NCBI RefSeq assembly: GCF_905171765.1
Contig: NC_053390.1
Coordinates: forward strand, 509,753,444 to 509,817,443
Direction: 5' to 3'
Length of the DNA stretch: 64,000 nucleotides
DNA from: Bufo bufo
Taxonomy: Eukaryota > Chordata > Amphibia > Anura > Bufonidae
The number at the start of each line of letters is the position of its first letter. The stretch's first letter is position 1. The notes below the pieces were generated by a model. The model was not told where the DNA came from. It did not search any database and was given only the letters and a program-made list of their open reading frames with translations. The translations under genes and the position numbers were made by a program. Positions 57,303 through 64,000 of this stretch are shown here, one piece after another.

Positions 57303-58666
57303 TACAGGCATCTGGCCTTCTCTGCATGAGACCCACCAGGCCACTACCTCCTGGAAAAGTCCAAACGTAGTTGGCAGCTGACCCATGGAGGTAAGAGACA
57401 TTGGTGATATCGAGGGATCAAGCAGTACTTGTAGTCAAGAAACAGGCTGAGGTCAGGACAGGCAGAGTATGTGCCTATCTGTAAAACAAGTTTGAGGTCT
57501 AGGCAGGCAGCTGAGGGTCAATACCATAAACAGGCAGTAGTCAGGGCAGGCAGTAGAGGATCAGAGACAGTAAACAGGCAAGGTTCGGTACTGGGGCAGT
57601 CAGACAGGGATAAGCACACCTTTACTAGAACTCAGGCTCAGGAACCCTTGCTTAGAGGAAGATGCTTACCCAAAGATGAGAGATTGCAACAATCCACCCT
57701 ATATGCTATAAGTGAACCAGGAAGAGGCCTAGCATCCCGCTGCTTGTTGCTGCCTCTGGCTTGGGACACCGAATTATGGCAGCTGTCCCAGCTACTAGAA
57801 GGCAAAGAAGAGCTAGCGGGCACCGCCCACTGAATAAGTAAATAATGCGGCACCCATGCCCACACTGAGCTTTATGAAATTTGTGTAATGGGGCTTGATA
57901 TCTTATCCCTATAAGATATTATGTGATCATTGTCCTTGAGTTTCGCTCCCACAAATGGGACTGATTTTATATTTTATTTTTCATTTTTTAACAGTGTATT
58001 GAATGTACAGTATATATGAGTTTATTACAGTTAATTAATATTCATTAAACTATATACTTTAGAAGAACTGGGTGTTATTTGTGTTTTTGTAACTTATTAT
58101 TTAATTAATAAAGAGGCCGTTTTTAAAGGGGAGATATATATTACATGGGCAGTCACTTTAATTGATACATTGTATTGTTTTATGCCTGTCTGAATTATGA
58201 TGATGGTTTTATTGATTATTATTATAATAATCAATATAATATAGCACTTTAGTATCATTACTAATGCTTCCTTGCAGTTGTGCAGTCCGTTTAGATCCAT
58301 GGTAAGAAGTGGTGTTTGCAAAATAATAGTAATAAAAAAGTAGATAGAGAACATGTACAACAAGTCATCAAATGCACAACCTGGAGAACATTTAATTAGA
58401 CTGTTACCGGTTCACCGAGTTCATCACTTTAGACCCACTTACTATACATTTATTGGGAAAATAAGTACCGGTATGTGAGCCTTTAATTCCCTTTTTGGAA
58501 TCCAAAAAACAAAAGAACAAGAATGGACGTTGTTAAAGGAAATGATTAGAAGTATCTGCATTCTTACTTAAACATTTAATTACACAGTATCAATTGTCTC
58601 TAAGCTGAGCAGCAAAAGCATGATTCCATTAGAAAACATCTGCAAAATTGTGTCCATGGTTATTTA
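57303..58666. other. No gene recognised
   Basis: 57380-57850 is rich in CAGGCAG/GTCAGG words as in amphibian LTR-retroelement flanks, but there is no bounded LTR. The rest is AT-rich sequence without structure. Confidence 0.45.
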
Positions 58667-59423
58667 GGGCTCTTTCACACTTGCGTTGTTTTGTTCCGGC
58701 ATAGAGTTCCGTTGTTGGGGCTCTATGCCGGAAAAATCCTGATCAGGATTATCCCCATGCATTCTGAATGGAGAGAAATCCGTTCAGGATGCATCAGGAT
58801 GTCTTCAGTTCCGGACCGGAACGTTTTTTGGCCGGAGAAAATACCGCAGCATGCTGCGCTTTTTGCTCCGGCCAAAAATCCTGAACACTTGCCGCAAGGC
58901 CGGATCTGGAATTAATGCCCATTGAAAGGCATTAATCCGGATCCGGCCTTAAGCTAAACGTCGTTTCGGCGCATTACCGGATCCGACGTTTAGCTTTTTC
59001 TGAATGGTTACCATGGCTGCCAGGACGCTAAAGTCCTGTTTGCCATGGTAAAGTGTAGTGGGGAGCGGGGGAGCAGTATACTTACCGTCCGTGCGGCTCC
59101 CGGGGCGCTTCAGAGTGACGTCAGGGCGCCCCACGCGCATGGATGACGTGATCGCATGGATCACGTCATCCATGCGCATGGGGTGCTCTGACGTCATTCT
59201 GGAGTGCCCCGGGAGACGCACGGACGGTAAGTATACTGCTCCCCCGCTCCCCACTACTACTACGGCAACCAGGACTTTAATAGCGTCCTGGCTGCCATAG
59301 TAACACTGAACGCATTTTGAAGACGGATCCGTCTTCAAATGCTTTCAGTTCACTTGCGGTGTTACGGATCCGGCGGGCACCTCCGGCACGACGGATCCGG
59401 ACAACGCAAGTGTGAAAGAGGCC
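58667..59423. mobile_element. Harbinger-type MITE, long copy
   Basis: GGGCTCTTTCACACTTGCGT at 58667 and its inverse at 59423, TTA duplications at 58664-58666 and 59424-59426. A strong central palindrome (GCGCATGGATGACGTGATCG with its inverse, about 59136-59180). Confidence 0.85.
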
Positions 59424-59461
59424 TTAGGCTACTAAAAAAACAATTGCTGAACTAATCATGT

Positions 59462-59852
59462 TTTAAATTCAAATGGTCATTGCTGAAACCATAAGGGACA
59501 TACCCTTGTTTTCACCCAGACAGCCCCCCTGAGGCTAGCATCGGAGCATCTAAATCGCGCAGGGCACGGGTTCTTTTGTTTTCAATAACACACTGCCGGG
59601 CAGAAACTTCACCGGCTCTGAGGGGTGGGCTTTAGCTCTGCCCTAGCCCTTTTACATCACCGGGGTTCCTGGCACCCCCATGGAGAGCCCCGGTACGTCT
59701 CCAAAAAATCCCTTTGCCCTGCGCAATTTAGCGCAGGGCAAAGGAGAGCATCGGAGCATGAACTGCTCCGATGCTCATGTCAGGGGGGCTACCGCGGTGA
59801 AAATGGGAATATGTCCGGGTTCAGCTCTGAACCCAGAAAACCTCTTTAATCT
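59462..59852. mobile_element. Fold-back MITE
   Basis: The arms pair TTTTCACCCAGACAGCCCCC (59508) and AGCATCGGAGCAT with their inverses near 59760-59805; a CCTTTGCCCTGCGC palindrome is at the centre right. Ends are probably at TTAA-like sites but not resolved. Confidence 0.55.
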
Positions 59853-59899
59853 TGATGATCTCTGGATATTGACAGTAAATGAAATGCTATATCCAGCAT

Positions 59900-60149
59900 G
59901 TTGAAGGGAAAGTCAGACAGGCATAGCAGTATTCTCGAAAGTAACTGTGTATGATCTATATATAAATTAATACCTCATCTAATATACAATTAGATGTTCT
60001 TAGCAGATATGTTTCTTGAGCAAAAGATATCTAGACCCATCCACGAATAGCAAGGTGTATATTAGATGGGGTATTCGTTTATACAGTATATAGATCATGC
60101 ACAGTTATTTGAGAGAATGCTGCTATGGCTGTCTGACTTCCCTTTAATT
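59900..60149. mobile_element. Fold-back MITE
   Basis: AAGGGAAAGTCAGACAGGCA at about 59904 and its inverse at about 60144; the arms include TGTGTATGATCTATA and inverse. About 245 bp, no genes. Confidence 0.65.
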
Positions 60150-60822
60150 TTGACTATGTTCACCTGCATTTTTGTTCTGGCCATTCTGGCCAAGAGACGG
60201 GTTTTGGTAAATAGGAGAGGAATTTGCGGATGAATGGGAAATGTTGACAGCTAATGTATGATTATTAATCTCAAAATGAAAAAAAAATAAAATAAATGGA
60301 AACTTAGTACTAGAAACTTAGAACCTAGCATATCATACTGTATATTGCACTGTGATAACCAGGTAATATAAGTTACTTGAATCAATTCCTACGTAAGCAG
60401 AATCAAATTTGACAATTGAGAAGAGCAACAATAGAGAATTAGAATTCACTGTGACTGTTCCTCAAGCTCCTCTACAGAATACACCTCAGAGTGGTCATAG
60501 GAGCAACTTGGATAATAGATGTAGAGAACTGCAATTTTATAATACACTAAAATACTATAATAAAGTGAATGGCTAACTCTCAATGGCTATACAAGTGAAA
60601 ATTTCATATGTCGTTTAGCTGTATTCGGTTCTTTAGAAATTGCAGAAAGCCAGAGGGCCAACAAGAGCACTATTTTTTTATGAGAACATTTGGGATATCA
60701 GGGGCAATATACCCAAAAATCCCAATGACATTTGAAAAAAGTTTGCATAATTCATATATTTTCAAAAGGCAAGCCCCAACCTCAAGACATAAAAGAATGG
60801 TTCAAATGAAAAGAAAGAGGAA
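60150..60822. other. No gene recognised
   Basis: AT-rich sequence without a bounded repeat or supported frame. Confidence 0.5.
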
Positions 60823-60958
60823 TTAAAGGGATTTTTCGGCCGGGTTGCAGAGAGTCGGACCCCCCACAAACACACACACACTCCCAATCAGATATTGATG
60901 ACCTATCCTGAGGATAGACCATCTACTGTATATCAAAATATCGGACAACCCCTTTAAG
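60823..60958. mobile_element. Short TTAA MITE
   Basis: TTAAAGGGATTTTTCGG at 60823 and TCGGACAACCCCTTTAA at 60958 form the ends; the interior has GACCTATCCTGAGGATAG. Non-coding. Confidence 0.7.
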
Positions 60959-61578
60959 AGTGTTGTATATTAGTATATTTTATTTTAACATTATACATTC
61001 TTTCAAGTAAATCATCTCATTGCTAACTTAATATTGCTAGAGTGTTGTACTATTCATCGTTTTAAGTATCTTCCCCGCAAACATTCATTTTCTCTGCTTG
61101 TGTTTCTGTAAAATTACACACCACAGTGTTTCCCTACTGGCTTCTTTTGACTATTTGCTTTTTTCAAAGACTAATCCTTTAGAATAACAGTTCATTTGAT
61201 TTCTCCACAGTGCAAGTTCACTACAGGCTATGGCAATAAACACTCTTGTGGACTGGAAAATGTAGGTTTTTGTGCTTCTGTATTTACAGTTACATCCTGT
61301 TACTGACAAAAGAACTGCAATTACTGACTGCTGATTTCCAATTAAGATTATTATTATCTTGTTACTATATGAAGTATAAAATAACATACATGCTAGATAA
61401 GACTTGTGGGTTCACTGTACATAAGTGCAGGCTCTTTTAGATTTACTCATTTAATAAAAGATTTCTTGTATGCAGGCAGTTCTTTACGCATGCTACAATG
61501 TAAATTGTCATTCATTCAGCCAACACAAGCAGTGGATCTAAAACAAAAGGAAAACACATTTCTCTATATTATCTCTCT
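60959..61578. other. No gene recognised
   Basis: AT-rich sequence without a bounded repeat or supported frame. Confidence 0.5.
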
Positions 61579-62217
61579 TTAAAGGCTATGTACACCTTTG
61601 GAGGCAAGGTTTGTTTATGATTGCATGTTACTCATTTTTGCCTAAAAATAATTTTTTCAATTGTCATTTATTAAAAATATTGAGCCGTTTTGTTACAAAG
61701 AGTTAACTGATTTTCTAGCTGTGTGACTGGTACCTTCCACTTTGTGTCCGTCATCTAATAACCCTTTTCTCGTATTTACTAAAAGGTCATAAACACTTAA
61801 TTAGGCCACATTCTTACCAGTAAGATAAGGATTGAGCTTTAACCAGTGTTTTATAACAGGGGTCAGCAATCTTTGGCACTCCAGGTGTGGTGAAACTACA
61901 ACTCCCAGCATGCACACTTGCTTGGCTGTTCTCAGAACTCCCATAGAAGTTAGTGGAGCATGCTGGGAGTTGTAGTTTCACAACAGCTGAAGTGCCGGAG
62001 GTTGCTGATCCCTGGTTTATAAGGTCAGAGAGCAGAGATAAGGAGCCCCTCAGCTCCCCAACTGATGGAAAAGAGAGAAAATCCAAGGGTGCTACAGCGG
62101 ATGCCATATTTTTAGTAACAATCAATTGAAAAAAAAATGATTTTTAGCTCAAAATGAGTACAGTGAAATAATAAATAATAATAAAAAATCGCCCCCAAAG
62201 GAGTACATAGCCTTTAA
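61579..62217. mobile_element. TTAA MITE carrying a nested hAT MITE
   Basis: TTAAAGGCTATGTACACCTT at 61579 and its imperfect inverse ending TTAA at 62217. It is interrupted by the hAT MITE at 61857-62014. Confidence 0.75.
61857..62014. mobile_element. Palindromic hAT MITE
   Basis: CAGGGGTCAGCAATCTTTGG and its inverse, with CTACAACTCCCAGCATG arms. The flanks TTTTATAA (61849-61856) and GTTTATAA (62015-62022) match at 7 of 8 positions, a decayed hAT duplication. Confidence 0.75.
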
Positions 62218-62925
62218 GATCCACTCCTAGTTTTGCCTAATTTGGTCAAGGAATTTTGGAAGGGTACACCCCGATAAGGGCTTGATGTGACAACAAACAA
62301 GTATCTACTTTTCAGATTTAAAGTGTACTTGCACTTTGAAAAACTGTTCATATGTCATAGAGACATAAAATGTTTTTATCTGTGGGGGTCCAAGTGCTGA
62401 GGCCCCTATCGATCGCTAGAATGAAGAGAAAGACGAACTACTGGTGGGTTTCCATTGTCAGACAGATTATCAGGGACAAACGTTTAAACAAATGCTCGTT
62501 CCCGATAATCTGATCACCTAAAAGTGCAGCCGATCACCTCACTCTAAACAGCGCTCTGCAGCTCAGAAACAATGCAGCTGTATGAGGATGAGCTGTAGCA
62601 GTAGTCCTCACTCATCCTCATACTGTGGAGGTGATCACTGCATGGAAATGTAGTGCTGCACCCCACTGAAAGAGAAGCCAGTAGTCAGGAAGGAACACCT
62701 CCTTCCCAATAATTATCTGCTTCTTGGGAGTGTGTAAACTCTCTTTAACACAGACTCTATCTCCTAGCTGAGGGAAATGGAATGGAGATGAACTCATAGA
62801 CTTTCCTCCTGCAGTCAGGGGAGACAACACGTTTTGTTAGCTCTTCTCTCTCCTCGCTCTTGTCACTGGTGGGGACTCATCATTTAGAATTTCTCTGATC
62901 AGAAACATTGATATGTTGCTATTTA
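62218..62925. other. No gene recognised
   Basis: A small fold-back near 62450-62510 (GACAGATTATC..GGGA and inverse) may be a MITE fragment. Nothing else is supported. Confidence 0.45.
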
Positions 62926-64000
62926 ACCACTTCACATCCGCCTAGGATATAAAGTCCTATGGGTGGATGTTTATCTCTGAATGGACGTTGTGGAACGTCC
63001 ATTCAGAGATCACAGCTGCACGCTAATCATGCAGCTGCTGTGACAGGGGCCCGCTGTCAGTGACAGCAGGGCACCCCAGGGAGAAGGCAGGGACAGTTTC
63101 CAGGTGTCCCTGCCTTCTAGATCGCTGCATACACAACGCTCAACGAGTGCTGTGTATACAGATTGTCCCGGCCCGGTGGTCATTTGACCGCCGGGGCCAG
63201 GAAAGTGCAGAAGTTGTCGAGTCTTCCACAGACCTCGATCAGCCCTGCACTGAGGCTGTACAGCGTTGCCCCTATAACTGGGGCTACAAAAAAAAAAAGT
63301 GAAGTGAAATGTCCCCCAGAAGTCTTGCATGACCTTATGGGGGATGCAAAGTTTAAAATAAAAAATAAAAAAAGAAAGTGTTTTATTAAAAGAAAAAAAA
63401 AGGTTTTAGATGTAAAAAAAAAAAATCCTCAATTAAGTAATTACATTTTTTTTTAAAAATAGAAAAAATAAAATAGACATATCTGGTATTGCCGCGTCCA
63501 TGACAGACGGCTCTATAAATATATAACATGAACCACCCCGTTCAATAAACACCATAAAAAAATAAGAATAAAAACTGTGTCAAGAAGAGCCATTTTTTGG
63601 CACCTTACATCGCAAAAATTGCAACACCAAACGATAAAAAAGTTGTATGCCCTCCCAAAACAGTACCATCATCCTGCAAAAAATGAGACCCTACCTAAGA
63701 CAATCGGTCAAAAATTTTTAAAAAATATGACTCTCAGACAATGGAGATAATGCTTCAAAACTGCTATTATTGTGTTAAAATGAAATAAATAAAAAAGAAT
63801 ATACATATTAGGTATCGCCGCATCCGTAAAAACCTGCTGTATAAAAATATCACATGACCTAACCCCTCAGGTGAACACCTTAAAAAAAAATGGTGCCAAA
63901 AAAGCTGTTTTTTGTCAACTAACATCACATAAAATGGTACCAAAATAGTACCAATCAAACCATCACTTCATCCCACAAAAAATTAGACCCTAGCTAAGAC
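62926..64000. mobile_element. TTAA-type element, left end, running off the window
   Basis: It begins TTAACCACTTCACATCCGCC. A GAATGGACGTTG palindrome is at 62980-63010. From about 63478, a block of about 330 nt beginning CATATCTGGTATTGCCGCGT is repeated from about 63804, and both are inverted relatives of 7000-7440. No transposase in view. Confidence 0.6.

Noticed and set aside
57471..57833. 120-codon frame as a host gene
   Set aside because: No domain, rich in repeat-like GGCAGTC words and without splice or start context.

Overview
This window is vertebrate DNA, most likely from a large amphibian (frog or toad) genome. The evidence is the repeat content: chromodomain Ty3/Gypsy and L1 retroelements, Tc1/mariner and hAT transposons, many fold-back Harbinger-type MITEs with TTCACAC-like ends, TTAA-target MITEs, and Penelope-like fragments with hammerhead motifs. 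I found no host protein-coding gene, tRNA or rRNA. Nearly everything recognisable is a mobile element, often several levels deep. The taxonomic call is inference; no species-specific gene is present.

Layout. 1-6855: 3' part of a Ty3/Gypsy chromovirus (gag, pol, 3' LTR), split inside integrase by a 2.5-kb palindromic insertion (A) with hammerhead ribozyme motifs on both strands at its centre. 6856-9001: remnants of TTAA-type and hAT-type non-autonomous elements. 9209-9683: fold-back TTAA MITE. 9804-26770: a second palindromic insertion (C), its right arm split by a 15.7-kb hAT element (10875-26589, 8-bp TSD). That hAT carries two convergent genes: a four-exon Myb/SANT-like gene on + (11441-15690), and a BED-finger hAT transposase on - (23487 to 19138), which is broken by one nonsense codon and a third palindromic insertion (B). 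26790-29815: Tc1 element split by a non-autonomous hAT. 29925-32190: 30-bp minisatellite split by a TTAA-type transposon. 32840-34513: Harbinger MITEs. 34627-35349: L1 3' fragment. 35421-41540: a complete 6.1-kb hAT with a lightly damaged transposase. 41821-42811: two back-to-back Harbinger MITEs. 43015-43548: a fourth tailed inverted-repeat insertion (D). 45165-48100: decayed endogenous retrovirus pol. 48300-54560: solo LTRs, hAT-like repeats, a Penelope-like fragment and a decayed Gypsy body. 54856-55858: Harbinger MITE split by a 667-bp element that begins exactly at a hammerhead motif. 56453-57302: internally deleted Tc1/mariner. 58667-64000: MITEs and the start of another TTAA element.

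Most notable points. (1) The 15.7-kb hAT has an accessory Myb-like gene with clean splice sites and an NRF1/ETS-type promoter, plus a transposase with its own CCAAT/TATA promoter. (2) Four unrelated insertions share one plan: two inverted arms, a one-sided unique tail of 62-123 nt, and a 14-16-bp target duplication. (3) Hammerhead-like folds occur at three loci, two of them exactly at element starts or palindrome centres.
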